Origin: Cellulomonas palmilytica
GTDB taxonomy: Bacteria > Actinomycetota > Actinomycetes > Actinomycetales > Cellulomonadaceae
Reading direction: 5' to 3'
DNA: 64,000 nucleotides
Assembly (NCBI RefSeq): GCF_021590045.1
Contig: NZ_CP062221.1
Span: forward strand, 806,001 to 870,000
In this document: piece by piece, positions 1 to 8,225 of the stretch
How the letters are laid out: every line of letters starts with the position of its first letter
Numbering within the stretch: position 1 is the stretch's first letter
Notes under the pieces: generated by a model
Seen by the model: the letters and a program-made list of their open reading frames with translations, nothing else
The model's database searches: none
What the model was told of the DNA's origin: nothing
Made by a program: the position numbers and the translations under genes

Positions 1-566
1 CGACCGGCCTGCCGTTCTCGGTCATCACGCCCGACGACCTCGTGCTCGTCGACCCCGACGGCACCGTCGTCGCCGGCCGTCACGGCGCCAACGGCTACCA
101 CGGCCAGCTCGAGGTGCACCGCGCACGCCCCGACCTGCGCGCGGGCCTGCACCTGCACTCCGAGCACACGTTCGCATGGTCCAGCGCGGGCGGCGTGCTC
201 GCGCCGCTCACCACCGACGCCTCCTGGATCCGGCCGTGGATCGCGGTGCGGGACTCGTTCGCCGTTCCCTGCTCGCAGGCGCTCGGCGACACCGCGCGGA
301 TCCTCGTGCAGCGCGCGCACGGCGCCGTGACGTTCGGGGCGTCGATCCTCGAGGCCGCGTTCTGGTGGGTCTCGTTCGAGCGCGCCGCGAAGACCGAGCT
401 GCTGCTGCGCGCAGCGAGCCTCGCGCGGGACATCGACGCCGACCTGCAGGAGAAGTGGCAGCTGACTCCCCAGGCGGCGCACGAGCAGTTCGCGCCGGTC
501 CTGGCCGCGTTCGTCGCGAGCGAGCCGGGGAATTTCGGGCGCTCCGGGGCGATTACCCCCGCATGA
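1..566 (+). CDS. Class II aldolase/adducin family protein (5' partial)
   Basis: The reading frame is open from the left window edge, so the N-terminus is missing; about 188 residues remain. The visible part has the class II aldolase fold signature: a 'VLVDPDGTVV' strand-turn, a zinc-type HxH in 'LHLHSEHTFAWSSAG', and a downstream 'QRAHGAVTFGASILEAAF' segment that matches the third metal histidine and the helix after it. Family members cleave or epimerise sugar phosphates such as fuculose- or ribulose-phosphate, or act on related small acids; the substrate cannot be read here. The stop codon overlaps the next start (ATGA at 563-566), so the two genes are probably translationally coupled. Confidence 0.8.
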   Translation, partial: TGLPFSVITPDDLVLVDPDGTVVAGRHGANGYHGQLEVHRARPDLRAGLHLHSEHTFAWSSAGGVLAPLTTDASWIRPWIAVRDSFAVPCSQALGDTARILVQRAHGAVTFGASILEAAFWWVSFERAAKTELLLRAASLARDIDADLQEKWQLTPQAAHEQFAPVLAAFVASEPGNFGRSGAITPA

Positions 567-1204
567 CCACCTACGGAATCATCGGCGCCGGTCACATCGG
601 CAGCCAGGTCGCCCGCGTCGTCGTCGGACTCGGCCACGACGTCGTCATCGCCAACTCGCGCGGCCCGCACACGCTCGTCGACCTCGTCGCCGAGCTCGGG
701 GACCGCGCGCGGGCCGCCACCGCGCAGGAGGCCGCCGAGGCCGCCGACGTCGCGGTCGTCACCGTCCCGCTGCACGCCATCGGCTCGATCCCGGTCGAGC
801 CGCTCGCCGGGAAGGTCGTGCTCGACACCAACAACTACTACTGGGAGCGCGACGGCCGCATCGACGCGCTCGACCGGGGCGAGACGACGACGTCCGCGCT
901 GCTGCAGGAGCACCTGCCCAAGTCCAAGGTCGTCAAGGCGTTCAACCACATCGTCGCCGCCGAGATCACCACCGACGGCAAGCCCGCCGGGGCGCCCGAC
1001 CGCCGGGCGCTCGTCGTGTCGAGCGACTTCCCCGAGGCCGCTCGGCTGGTCACCGAGCTGTACGACGCGGCCGGGTACGACGCGGTCGACGTGTCGCCAC
1101 TGTCGGAGTCGTGGCGCATCGAGCGCGACCGGCCCGGGTACGGCGTCCCGCTCACGCGCACCGAGCTGGAGGACGCGCTCGCGAAGGCGACGCGCACCGT
1201 CTGA
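563..1204 (+). CDS. NAD(P)-binding oxidoreductase, NADPH-dependent F420 reductase type
   Basis: A 213-residue protein starting at an ATG that overlaps the upstream stop. It opens with a Rossmann dinucleotide-binding motif (GIIGAGHIGSQ) followed by 'VVIANSRGP', typical of F420-dependent NADP reductases and related pyrroline-5-carboxylate-reductase-like folds. It keeps 'VVLDTNNYYWERDG' and 'SKVVKAFNHI', both characteristic of the F420 reductase-like subgroup. Members move hydride between NADPH and F420 or reduce small substrates. F420 itself cannot be confirmed from sequence, but a deazaflavin-type oxidoreductase lies at 4691. It pairs with the aldolase in an apparent two-gene operon and ends at a strong hairpin. 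Confidence 0.78.
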   Translation: MTTYGIIGAGHIGSQVARVVVGLGHDVVIANSRGPHTLVDLVAELGDRARAATAQEAAEAADVAVVTVPLHAIGSIPVEPLAGKVVLDTNNYYWERDGRIDALDRGETTTSALLQEHLPKSKVVKAFNHIVAAEITTDGKPAGAPDRRALVVSSDFPEAARLVTELYDAAGYDAVDVSPLSESWRIERDRPGYGVPLTRTELEDALAKATRTV

Positions 1205-1233
1205 CCGCGCACGGTCTGACCCGCTGACCGCCC

Positions 1234-1274
1234 GAGGGCGGCGGGCGCGCGGTCACCCGCGGCCCGCCGCCCTC
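1234..1274. terminator. Bidirectional hairpin terminator
   Basis: A perfect 13-bp stem (GAGGGCGGCGGGC at 1234-1246, complement at 1262-1274) lies between two convergent genes. There is no U-tract, as is usual for high-GC actinobacterial terminators. Confidence 0.65.
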
Positions 1275-1317
1275 GTCGTCAGCCCTCCCGGCCAGGGCCC
1301 GGACACGGCCCCCCGGC

Positions 1318-1758
1318 CTACTCGCCGACCACCGAGCGCTGCGACTGCGCCGCCCGGCGCTGCTGCGCCTCACGCAGGCTGCGCGCCCGGCCCGCCGCGA
1401 CCTCCCGGTCGACGGCCGCCAGGATCTCCGCGATCGCGGCGGCCAGCCCGCGCTCGAGCATCTGCACGTTCGTGTTCTCGATCAGCAGGCGGCGGTCGAG
1501 GACCTTGAGGCGCACCGACCCGTAGCCCTGCTCGGCGAGGATCGTCTGCACGCGCGGATGCTCGATCAGCGCGCGCTCCCACGCCGACGCGCTGCGGGAG
1601 AACCGCGCGGCCACGGTGTACCGCGCCGAGCGGGACCCCGCACGGTGCTCGTGAGGCACCGTCGCGGAGATGACGCCCATGAGCTCGAGCGGTGCCGAGG
1701 GGTGGCCGGGGGGCAGCTGCCGGGGGGCTGGGTGGCCGGGTTCGGAGCTCGGTGGCAT
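1318..1758 (-). CDS. Hypothetical protein with charged helical C-terminus
   Basis: I do not recognise a family. From the ATG at 1758 the product is 146 residues, with a proline-rich, probably disordered start and then a compact domain (about residues 45-130) with 'RYTVAARFSRSASAWERALIEHPRV' character cut by helices, ending in an Arg/Ala/Gln-rich helix. A second ATG at 1680 would give 120 residues without the proline-rich part. Neither start has a convincing Shine-Dalgarno sequence, so the start is uncertain. No signal peptide or membrane segment is visible. The gene is convergent with the reductase and divergent from cstA. Confidence 0.5.
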   Translation of the reverse strand: MPPSSEPGHPAPRQLPPGHPSAPLELMGVISATVPHEHRAGSRSARYTVAARFSRSASAWERALIEHPRVQTILAEQGYGSVRLKVLDRRLLIENTNVQMLERGLAAAIAEILAAVDREVAAGRARSLREAQQRRAAQSQRSVVGE

Positions 1759-1952
1759 GTGCCGTCCGATCGTCGGGGGAGTCCGGTGCGGCAGGTGCCT
1801 GCCGGCGTGGGGCGGCTCGCGTCCCTCCCACGACCGCGCGCTCCATCGCGACCCGGTCGTGTCGCGCCCGTGGCCTGCCTGCCCGACGTCCGCCCCCCAC
1901 GACGTCGCTCGTCGGACCAGCGCTGCCGTCACCGTACACCGCGGATTCGCGC

Positions 1953-1978
1953 CGGTTTGCCGGTTCCGTCGCAAACCG
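1953..1978. promoter_or_regulatory. Inverted repeat, possible operator upstream of cstA
   Basis: CGGTTTGC and GCAAACCG are perfect 8-bp complements separated by 10 bp, the geometry of a dimeric regulator site. It lies about 120 bp before the cstA start. The regulator is unknown. Confidence 0.35.
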
Positions 1979-1981
1979 CCC

Positions 1982-2004
1982 GTGCGGCCGTACCCGGGCC
2001 GCAC
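1982..2004 (+). promoter_or_regulatory. Hairpin in the cstA leader
   Basis: GTGCGGCC/GGCCGCAC form a perfect 8-bp stem with a 7-nt loop about 95 nt before the cstA start. It could be a leader structure or part of the operator region; function unknown. Confidence 0.3.
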
Positions 2005-2097
2005 CGGCGGAGTCGGACGCAGGTCCAGTCGCCGGGGAACGGGGGCAGGGGAACGATGGGCTCGTCGTCATCCCCGCACCCGAGGGAGCACCTCACC

Positions 2098-4464
2098 ATG
2101 GCCAGCACGACGAGCACGTTGCCGCAGTACACCGACGACGAGGCGGCGCACATCCAGAGGGACGACGCAGGGGTCCCCGTCGGGATCGTCGAGCGGCCGC
2201 GGTGGACCCCCGCGCGCATCGCGGTGTGGGTCGCGGTCGCGCTCGTCGGGGCGCTGGGCTGGACGATGCTCGCGATCGTCCGCGGCGAGGAGGTCAACAC
2301 GATCTGGTTCGTCGTGACGGCCGTCGCGTCGTACGCGATCGCGTACCGCTTCTACGCGCTGTACGTGCAGCGCCGGATCATGCGTCCCGACGACACGCGC
2401 GCGACCCCCGCGGAGCGGGTCAACAACGGCCGCGACTTCGACCCCACCGATCGGCGCGTGCTGTACGGCCACCACTTCGCGGCGATCGCCGGCGCGGGCC
2501 CGCTCGTCGGCCCCGTGCTCGCGGCCCAGATGGGCTACCTGCCGGGCACGCTGTGGATCATCTTCGGCGTCATCGTCGCGGGCGGCGTGCAGGACATGCT
2601 CGTGCTGTTCTACTCGATGCGCCGCGGCGGGCGGTCCCTCGGTCAGATGGCCCGCGACGAGATCGGCCGGTTCGGCGGGACCGTCGCGATCATCGTCGTG
2701 TTCGTCATGCTCATGATCGTCCTGGCCGTGCTCGCCCTCGTCTGCGTCAACGCGCTCGCCGAGTCGCCCTGGGGCGTGTTCTCCGTCGGCTGCACCATCC
2801 CGATCGCGCTGCTCATGGGCCTGTACCTGCGGTTCCTGCGGCCCGGACGGGTCAGCGAGGTCTCGATCATCGGGTTCGGGCTGCTGCTCGCCGCGATCAT
2901 CGGCGGCCGGTACGTCGCGGAGTCCTCGTGGGGCGAGTTCTTCCACCTGAGCCCCACGACGCTCGTCGTCTGCATGGTGATCTACGGCTTCCTCGCCGCC
3001 GTGCTGCCGGTGTGGCTGCTGCTCACGCCGCGCGACTACCTGTCGACGTTCATGAAGGTCGGCACGATCATCGTGCTCGCCATCGGGATCGTCGTGGTGC
3101 GGCCCGTCGCGCAGATGCCGGACTTCACCGAGTTCGCGTTCAACACCGAAGGCCCCGTGTTCGCGGGTGCGCTGTTCCCGTTCCTGTTCATCACCATCGC
3201 GTGCGGCGCGCTGTCCGGCATGCACGCGATGGTCTCCTCGGGCACGACCCCCAAGATGATCCAGAAGGAGTCGCAGGCCCGCATGATCGGGTACGGCGGC
3301 ATGCTCATGGAGTCGTTCGTCGCGATCATGGCGCTCGCGGCGGCGGTGTCCCTCAACCAGGGCATCTACTTCTCGATGAACATGTCGGCCGCGTCGATCG
3401 AGGCGACCGCCGGCTCGTCGTACTCGGCCGAGGCGACACCCGAGCAGAACGCCGAGGCGGCCATCGCGAACCTCGGTGTGTCCGACCCCGCCGGGAACCA
3501 GCCGGAGATCGTCTGGGAGACCGAGATCGCCGGCGACGAGGTCACGCTCACCGGCGCGGAGGCGCTCGAGGCCGTGGCCGACGACGTGGGCGAGCCCTCC
3601 GTGGTGTCCCGCACCGGCGGCGCCCCGACCCTCGCCGTGGGGATGGCGAACATCCTGCACCACGTCGTCGGCGGCAAGGCCATGATGGCGTTCTGGTACC
3701 ACTTCGCGATCATGTTCGAGGCGCTGTTCATCCTGTCCGCGGTCGACGCCGTCACCCGCGTCGCCCGGTTCCAGCTCGGCGACGCGATCGGCAACCTCGT
3801 GCCCCGGTTCCGCGACCCCGGGTGGCGCGTCGGCTCGTGGCTCACCACGGGCGTCGTCGTCGCCGCGTGGGGGTCGCTGCTGCTCATGGGCGTCACCGAT
3901 CCCAACGGCGGGATCAGGACCCTGTTCCCGCTGTTCGGCATCGCGAACCAGCTCATCGCCGCGTGCGCCCTGGTGATCGTCACCGTGATGGTCGTCAAGA
4001 AGGGCTACGTCCGATGGGCGTGGATCCCGCTCGTGCCGCTCGCGATCGACACCGCGACCACATTCACCGCGTCGTTCCAGAAGATCTTCTCCGACGACGT
4101 CGCGCTCGGGTACTGGGCGCTCAACCGCAAGGCCCAGGACGCGATCGACTCCGGCACCCTCAGCGGTCAGGCGCTCGCGGACGCCCAGGCCACGGTCCGC
4201 AACACCGCGATCCAGGGGACGCTGTCCATCGCGTTCGTCGTCATGGTCTCGGCGCTCATGGTCGCCGCCACCCTGACGGTCGTGAAGGCGCTGCGCGCCG
4301 GCGCCGGGCGGGGCCAGGACGTCGGCACCAGCGAGGACCCGCCGCAGCAGTCGCACTTCTACGCGCCGTCCGGGCTGCTGGTCCCGACCCCGCTCGAGCG
4401 CAAGGTCGAGGCCGAGCACGCCGTCGTCGGCGACCCCGCCCTGCTGCGCGGAGCGCACCACTGA
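2098..4464 (+). CDS. cstA: Carbon starvation protein CstA, pyruvate/peptide transporter
   Basis: A 788-residue polytopic membrane protein. The start is the ATG at 2098, preceded by GAGGGAG. The first ~65 residues are cytosolic. They are followed by many hydrophobic helices with CstA hallmarks: 'NNGRDFDPTDRRVLYGHHFAAIAGAGPLVGP', spread over about residues 100-135, and 'AGGVQDMLVLF'. A hydrophilic insertion of about 80 residues (near residues 430-510) separates two membrane blocks. CstA proteins import pyruvate and peptides during carbon limitation. The small ybdD-type gene overlaps its stop (TGATG), the conserved cstA partner arrangement, so this assignment is firm. Confidence 0.95.
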   Translation: MASTTSTLPQYTDDEAAHIQRDDAGVPVGIVERPRWTPARIAVWVAVALVGALGWTMLAIVRGEEVNTIWFVVTAVASYAIAYRFYALYVQRRIMRPDDTRATPAERVNNGRDFDPTDRRVLYGHHFAAIAGAGPLVGPVLAAQMGYLPGTLWIIFGVIVAGGVQDMLVLFYSMRRGGRSLGQMARDEIGRFGGTVAIIVVFVMLMIVLAVLALVCVNALAESPWGVFSVGCTIPIALLMGLYLRFLRPGRVSEVSIIGFGLLLAAIIGGRYVAESSWGEFFHLSPTTLVVCMVIYGFLAAVLPVWLLLTPRDYLSTFMKVGTIIVLAIGIVVVRPVAQMPDFTEFAFNTEGPVFAGALFPFLFITIACGALSGMHAMVSSGTTPKMIQKESQARMIGYGGMLMESFVAIMALAAAVSLNQGIYFSMNMSAASIEATAGSSYSAEATPEQNAEAAIANLGVSDPAGNQPEIVWETEIAGDEVTLTGAEALEAVADDVGEPSVVSRTGGAPTLAVGMANILHHVVGGKAMMAFWYHFAIMFEALFILSAVDAVTRVARFQLGDAIGNLVPRFRDPGWRVGSWLTTGVVVAAWGSLLLMGVTDPNGGIRTLFPLFGIANQLIAACALVIVTVMVVKKGYVRWAWIPLVPLAIDTATTFTASFQKIFSDDVALGYWALNRKAQDAIDSGTLSGQALADAQATVRNTAIQGTLSIAFVVMVSALMVAATLTVVKALRAGAGRGQDVGTSEDPPQQSHFYAPSGLLVPTPLERKVEAEHAVVGDPALLRGAHH

Positions 4465-4652
4465 TGGGCGCGCGCGTGCGCCGAGCCCTCGCGGGCGTGC
4501 GCTGGTACGTGCGCGAGCTCACCGGCGAGGCCGCGTACGACCGGTACGTCGCCGCGCACGCGGGAGCGGACCACCCGCCGCTCACGCGCGCGCAGTGGTG
4601 GCGGGCCCGCGACGACGCGCGCGAGCACACCGCGCACGAGAGCTGCTGCTGA
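4464..4652 (+). CDS. ybdD: YbdD/YjiX family small protein (CstA partner)
   Basis: A 62-residue protein whose ATG overlaps the last base of the cstA stop. The sequence 'VRWYVRELTGEAAYDRYVAAHAG' and the later 'PPLTRAQWWRARDDARE' are typical of the YbdD/YjiX family, which accompanies CstA/BtsT pyruvate transporters and is needed for their full activity in enteric bacteria. It ends in HESCC, a common cysteine-bearing tail. The tight overlap suggests translational coupling for fixed stoichiometry. Confidence 0.9.
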   Translation: MGARVRRALAGVRWYVRELTGEAAYDRYVAAHAGADHPPLTRAQWWRARDDAREHTAHESCC

Positions 4653-4690
4653 CGCCGACAGGTCGGCGCCCCGCGCGAGAGGGTGGACGC

Positions 4691-5146
4691 GTGCCCGACG
4701 AGCGAGCACCCTGGCTGCCGCCGCACGCGGTCGTGCGGTCCGTCTGGGCCGTGCACCGTGCCCTGCTGCGCGCGACCCGCGGACGCGTCGGGCTGTGGCG
4801 AGCACGCCCCGACCGGTGGGGGACGCTCCGGCTCACGACGACGGGGCGGCGCACGGGCGAGCCCCGCGACGTGATCCTCAGCTACCTCGAGGACGGGGGT
4901 GACCTCGTGGTGCTCGAGACGAACGGCTGGGCCGCGGGCGAGCCCGCCTGGCTGCTCAACCTCCGCGCGCACCCCGACGCGACCGTCACGCTCCCGGGGC
5001 GCTCCCTCGCCGTGCGGGCGCACGAGGCGACCGGTCCCGAGCGGGAGCGGCTGCGGGCCCGGTGGTCGCAGGTCGAGTGGCGCGTCGACGGGTTCGAGGC
5101 GCGGCGCGGGGTGCCCAGCGCGGTCGTCGTCCTGGCGCCGCGCTGA
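4691..5146 (+). CDS. Nitroreductase/deazaflavin-dependent oxidoreductase family protein
   Basis: A 151-residue protein from the GTG at 4691, which has a GAGAGGGTGG ribosome binding region. It has the split-barrel core of the Ddn-type F420H2-dependent family: 'RWGTLRLTTTGRRTGEPRDVIL', spaced over residues 40-62, then 'NGWAAGEPAWLLNLRAHPDATV', both diagnostic. Such enzymes use F420 or flavin to reduce quinones, nitro compounds or other substrates. It follows cstA-ybdD by 38 bp and may be cotranscribed. The substrate is unknown. Confidence 0.82.
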   Translation: MPDERAPWLPPHAVVRSVWAVHRALLRATRGRVGLWRARPDRWGTLRLTTTGRRTGEPRDVILSYLEDGGDLVVLETNGWAAGEPAWLLNLRAHPDATVTLPGRSLAVRAHEATGPERERLRARWSQVEWRVDGFEARRGVPSAVVVLAPR

Positions 5147-5179
5147 CGCACCCGGCACCCCGGCGTGCCGCCCGGGCGG

Positions 5180-6214
5180 TCAGCGGTGGATCTCGACGCC
5201 GTCGAGCGTGATCGAGTCGACGGCCGGAGCGACCGTGTCGACGAGCCGGAGCTGGTCGAGCGCGGGGAGCTCCGCGAGCGGACCCAGGGAGCCGACCGTC
5301 GACCACGAGAGGTCGAGGATGCTGAGCTCGGGCAACGACGCGACGGGCGTGAGGTCCGCGACCTCGCTCCTGAGCACGGCGACGGAGACGAGCTCGCGCA
5401 GGTCGGCGAACGGCGTGAGGTCGACCTTCCCCATGTCCTCGACCCGCACCGCGCGCAGCGACGTGAGCCCGCTCAGCGGCTGGAGGTCGGCGCCCGGCAG
5501 CTCGCTGATCACCAGGACCTCGACGGACGTGAGCGCGCTCAGCGGGCGCAGGTCCCGCGTGGTCAGCGCCCCGAGGGACAGCTGCGTCAGCCCGGTCAGC
5601 CGCCCCACCGGTGCGAGGTCCGGCACGTCGAGGCAGTCGAGGCTCAGCTCGGTGAGCGAGTCCACCTCGGCGAGCGCGTCCAGGTCGTACGGCTCCCCGA
5701 TGTCCCAGCACGGGTCGGCCAGGCTCAACGACGTGAGCGCGGGCAGGGCGGTGAGCTGGGACAGGTCGCGGATCCCGGTCGCGGTGAGGCTGAGGTGCTT
5801 CAGACGGGGGAGGTTGCTCGCCCGGCCGATCGTCGAGGCCGACGTGCCCACGAGGGACAGGTCCTCGAGCCTGGCCAGGTGCCGCAGACCCTCGAGCGAG
5901 ATCACGTCGGGCTCCGGGAAGCTGCAGCTCAGCACGGTGAGGCCCGCGAGATCGTCCCGCGGGACCGACGCGGTCGCGCCGACCCCGAGGGTCTGCGCGA
6001 CGCAGCCTCGCAGGCCCTCGTCGGAGAACGTCTCGTCGAGCGCGACGAGCTCGACCGGACGGTCGCGCTGCGCGTTCGCGACGACGACCCCCACCACCGC
6101 CGCGAGCACCACGAGCGCAGCGAGCACCAGCCCCACGGCGCGCGGCCGCCGTCGACGACGCGAACGGGGACCGCCGGACGGGGCCGGACGGGTGTCGAGC
6201 TCAGGCGCGGACAA
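5180..6214 (-). CDS. Membrane-anchored leucine-rich-repeat protein
   Basis: A 344-residue protein. Residues ~1-24 are Pro/Arg-rich, then a hydrophobic helix (about 25-46) follows, fitting a signal anchor with the rest outside the cell. From about residue 65 it carries consecutive leucine-rich units ('LEDLSLVGTSAS', 'LKHLSLTATGI', 'LTQLSLGALT') to the C-terminus, of the short bacterial internalin-like type. The start overlaps the upstream WXG-type gene by 14 bp, so the two are coupled. It is probably a surface adaptor of the secretion cassette; the binding partner is unknown. Confidence 0.72.
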   Translation of the reverse strand: MSAPELDTRPAPSGGPRSRRRRRPRAVGLVLAALVVLAAVVGVVVANAQRDRPVELVALDETFSDEGLRGCVAQTLGVGATASVPRDDLAGLTVLSCSFPEPDVISLEGLRHLARLEDLSLVGTSASTIGRASNLPRLKHLSLTATGIRDLSQLTALPALTSLSLADPCWDIGEPYDLDALAEVDSLTELSLDCLDVPDLAPVGRLTGLTQLSLGALTTRDLRPLSALTSVEVLVISELPGADLQPLSGLTSLRAVRVEDMGKVDLTPFADLRELVSVAVLRSEVADLTPVASLPELSILDLSWSTVGSLGPLAELPALDQLRLVDTVAPAVDSITLDGVEIHR

Positions 6215-6971
6215 ACTCGGGCCACTCCCCGTTGTGCGTGCCGGTCTGGTCGGCCATCGCCGCCTTGAGCGAGTCGATCGACCGCAGCGACGCGTTGGCC
6301 CACTGCTCGAACGCGGTCTTCATCTCGTCGACGGCCGCGATGATCTCGATCGTGAGCCCGATGAGCTTCTCGATGGTGTCCGCGAGCTTCACCGGGTCCA
6401 CGACCGCCAGCGAGGTCACGGCCGCCGTGATCGACCGGAGCTTGTCGCGCATGATCGCGCGCATCGCCAGGAACTCGTTGACCACGTTGCGCGAGTGGTC
6501 CATGAGGATCTCGCCCACCGACCCGCACCAGGAGGCGAGGCGCGCGACGGCCGCGGCCTGCACGGGGACCGAGGCGGCGTACGTGCTGCCCGCCGGGCCC
6601 TCCCACGCGTCGAGCGCCTTGAGGTTCCACGCGTTGAACGACGAGTCGAGCCCGCTGAACGTGCGCTGCGCGGTGAGGTAGCCCTCGCCCGCCGCGTACA
6701 GCGCGTACGGGTTGCCCTGGTCGAGGCCGTCGATCGTGACGAAGAAGTCGTTCACCTTCGTGGCGAACTCCTCGAGCTTGCGCTGGATGTCGTCCACCAG
6801 GTCGGTGAACCACTCCCAGAGCTTGTCCCACCAGCTCAGGTTCTCCAGGCTCCTGTTCGCCTCGCCGACGGCCGCCGAGGGCTGGTTGCCCAACGTGGCG
6901 ACGTCGGCCGCGTGGGCGGCGACCTGGGCGTCGTACTCGGATCGGGGAGGCAGCGGCGCGGGTGTGCTCAC
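6201..6971 (-). CDS. WXG100-superfamily-like helical protein of a type VII secretion cassette
   Basis: A 256-residue, almost entirely helical protein with no signal peptide. It carries a WxG motif in 'LDAWEGPAGSTY' (about residue 125), as in WXG100/ESX substrates, preceded by a Trp-rich helix ('SWWDKLWEWFTDLVDD'). It is larger than a classic 100-residue EsxA/B and is more like the N-terminal scaffold of LXG/WXG polymorphic effectors, but without a toxin tail. The preceding gene at 6994 encodes another ESX-style helical protein 22 bp upstream. Its role as a secreted substrate or chaperone is inferred. Confidence 0.65.
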   Translation of the reverse strand: MSTPAPLPPRSEYDAQVAAHAADVATLGNQPSAAVGEANRSLENLSWWDKLWEWFTDLVDDIQRKLEEFATKVNDFFVTIDGLDQGNPYALYAAGEGYLTAQRTFSGLDSSFNAWNLKALDAWEGPAGSTYAASVPVQAAAVARLASWCGSVGEILMDHSRNVVNEFLAMRAIMRDKLRSITAAVTSLAVVDPVKLADTIEKLIGLTIEIIAAVDEMKTAFEQWANASLRSIDSLKAAMADQTGTHNGEWPEFVRA

Positions 6972-6993
6972 GGTCGTCCGTTCGTCTCGTCGG

Positions 6994-7359
6994 TCAGCGG
7001 GCGCCGAGCGCGTCGTCCCAGCCGCGCTGGAACGTCACCTTCGCGTCGTCGTCGGCCGCGTCGTAGGCGTCCGCCATCGCCCGCAGGACGGCGGCGACGC
7101 CCGCGATCCCGATGTACGGGGCGCCCGCGATGCGGTCCCGCCCGCGCAGGGCGAAGTTGTGGAGCTCCACCGCGGACGTCACGAACTCGTGCTGCCACTC
7201 GGTCTCGGCCGTGATGCTGTCGAGGTACCAGAGGAAGACGTCGGTGTCGTCGTCGAGCGTCCGCACCCCCGCCGAGAACGTCGCGGCGATCTCGTCCCAC
7301 CGCGCGGCCTCCGCGCGCAGCAGCGCGGAGTCGACCCGGAACCCGGTGTCACCCGTCAT
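6994..7359 (-). CDS. Type VII secretion target-like small helical protein
   Basis: A 121-residue protein whose ATG overlaps the upstream stop (7356-7359). It begins 'GFRVDSALLRAEAARWDEIA', a frequent opening of ESX-associated helical-hairpin proteins, and continues with paired helices ('ALRGRDRIAGAPYIGIAGVA', 'MADAYDAADDDAKVTF'). It has no signal peptide or membrane span. It sits in a row of four overlapping or closely spaced minus-strand genes, typical of an accessory ESX locus without the core EccC ATPase in view. Confidence 0.6.
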   Translation of the reverse strand: MTGDTGFRVDSALLRAEAARWDEIAATFSAGVRTLDDDTDVFLWYLDSITAETEWQHEFVTSAVELHNFALRGRDRIAGAPYIGIAGVAAVLRAMADAYDAADDDAKVTFQRGWDDALGAR

Positions 7360-8048
7360 GACCGTCCTCCCGTCCGCGCCTGCTGGATGGCGGCGCTCAT
7401 CTCGGCGAGCCGTGCGGTCGCCGGGAACTCCTGCGCGAACGCGCGCTCCTCCTCGGCGGCGGCCGCCGCGGCCCTCGCGTACACGCGCACCAGCGCCTGC
7501 TCGACGCCCGCGTCCGGCACGACCCGCAGCCGCAGGGCGTCGATCTCGAGGGCCTGGACGTTCTCCCCGACGACCGTCGCGGTGATCCAGCCCTCGGGGT
7601 CGGACACCTGGCGCGGGGCGAGCCGTCGCGCCTGCGCCGCCTCGAGGCGGGGCTGCTCCTCCTCCTGCGCCGTGAGCGCCTCGAGCAGCTCGTCGGACGA
7701 GTACGTCGCCGGGGCGACCGCGGGCTGCGCCTGCCGCGGGACCGGGACGGACGCGGCCTCGCCGCGCGACGCCGCGAACCGTCGGCGCAGGTACTCCAGG
7801 CCGGACGCCTGGTGCGCGCGCGTGACGTGCCCGCCGAGGGTCGTCGCGCTCGCGCGGGTGCGCCAACCGTCCGCCAGGCGCACCTCGACGACCGCGCCGG
7901 CGAGGTCCCGGCCGACCGTGACGAGGCCGTCCGGGTCCTGCCCGCGGATGACCTCGCCGGGCTCCGCGGCGATGCGCGAGAAGAGACCCGTCGGTGCGTC
8001 CGCCTGCGCGGGCGCGGTGTCGCGTGCCCAGCTCGGAGTCGGTCCCAC
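7356..8048 (-). CDS. YbaB/EbfC-like protein, first gene of the secretion cassette
   Basis: A 230-residue protein. I chose the GTG at 8048 because GAGGGGG lies 6 nt before it; the open frame extends further but without support. Two segments look like YbaB/EbfC nucleoid-associated domains: 'DPDGLVTVGRDLAGAVVEVRL' with 'LGGHVTRAHQA' (about residues 38-80), and 'DPEGWITATVVGENVQALEI' followed by a long helix (about 140-200). YbaB-like genes often precede WXG100 genes in actinobacteria. Its DNA binding is inferred. The overlap with the next gene shows coupling. Confidence 0.55.
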   Translation of the reverse strand: MGPTPSWARDTAPAQADAPTGLFSRIAAEPGEVIRGQDPDGLVTVGRDLAGAVVEVRLADGWRTRASATTLGGHVTRAHQASGLEYLRRRFAASRGEAASVPVPRQAQPAVAPATYSSDELLEALTAQEEEQPRLEAAQARRLAPRQVSDPEGWITATVVGENVQALEIDALRLRVVPDAGVEQALVRVYARAAAAAAEEERAFAQEFPATARLAEMSAAIQQARTGGRS

Positions 8049-8211
8049 GAAGCCCCCTCGTCGTGCCGTTCTCGTCGCCGGCGCCGCCAACCTACAGGGC
8101 GGGATGTCCGGTTCGTGGTGCTGTCCACAGGAGGTTCGACCGATCGTGTACCGCCCGTCCGGGTCACGGACGAATCCGGGCGAACCGCTGCGGGACGCGT
8201 CCCCGTGGCCG

Positions 8212-8217
8212 TAGGGT
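8212..8217 (+). promoter_or_regulatory. -10 element (TAGGGT), leaderless-type promoter
   Basis: TAGGGT stands 8 nt before the ATG at 8226 and there is no ribosome binding site. The same TAGGGT plus 8-nt spacer recurs exactly at 9763-9776 in the duplicated copy. Confidence 0.5.
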
Positions 8218-8225
8218 CGCGGGTC

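Larger units (their letters stand above)
1759..2097. other. 339-bp intergenic region between a hypothetical gene and cstA
   Basis: No convincing gene. It holds an 8-bp inverted repeat at 1953-1978 and a hairpin at 1982-2004, annotated separately, and presumably the promoters of the two divergent genes. Confidence 0.5.

Noticed and set aside
2068..4461. Long antisense frame (797 codons) opposite cstA
   Set aside because: Arg/His/Asp-rich shadow of a high-GC gene on the other strand, with no domain. The same applies to long frames opposite or inside the GH92 (20161-22341), LuxR (12102-14795) and desaturase/winged-helix (58563-60932) regions.
5147..5179. Terminator between the convergent Ddn-like and LRR genes
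   Set aside because: Only weak, broken complementarity (CCCGGC/GCCGCCCGGG); not a convincing hairpin.
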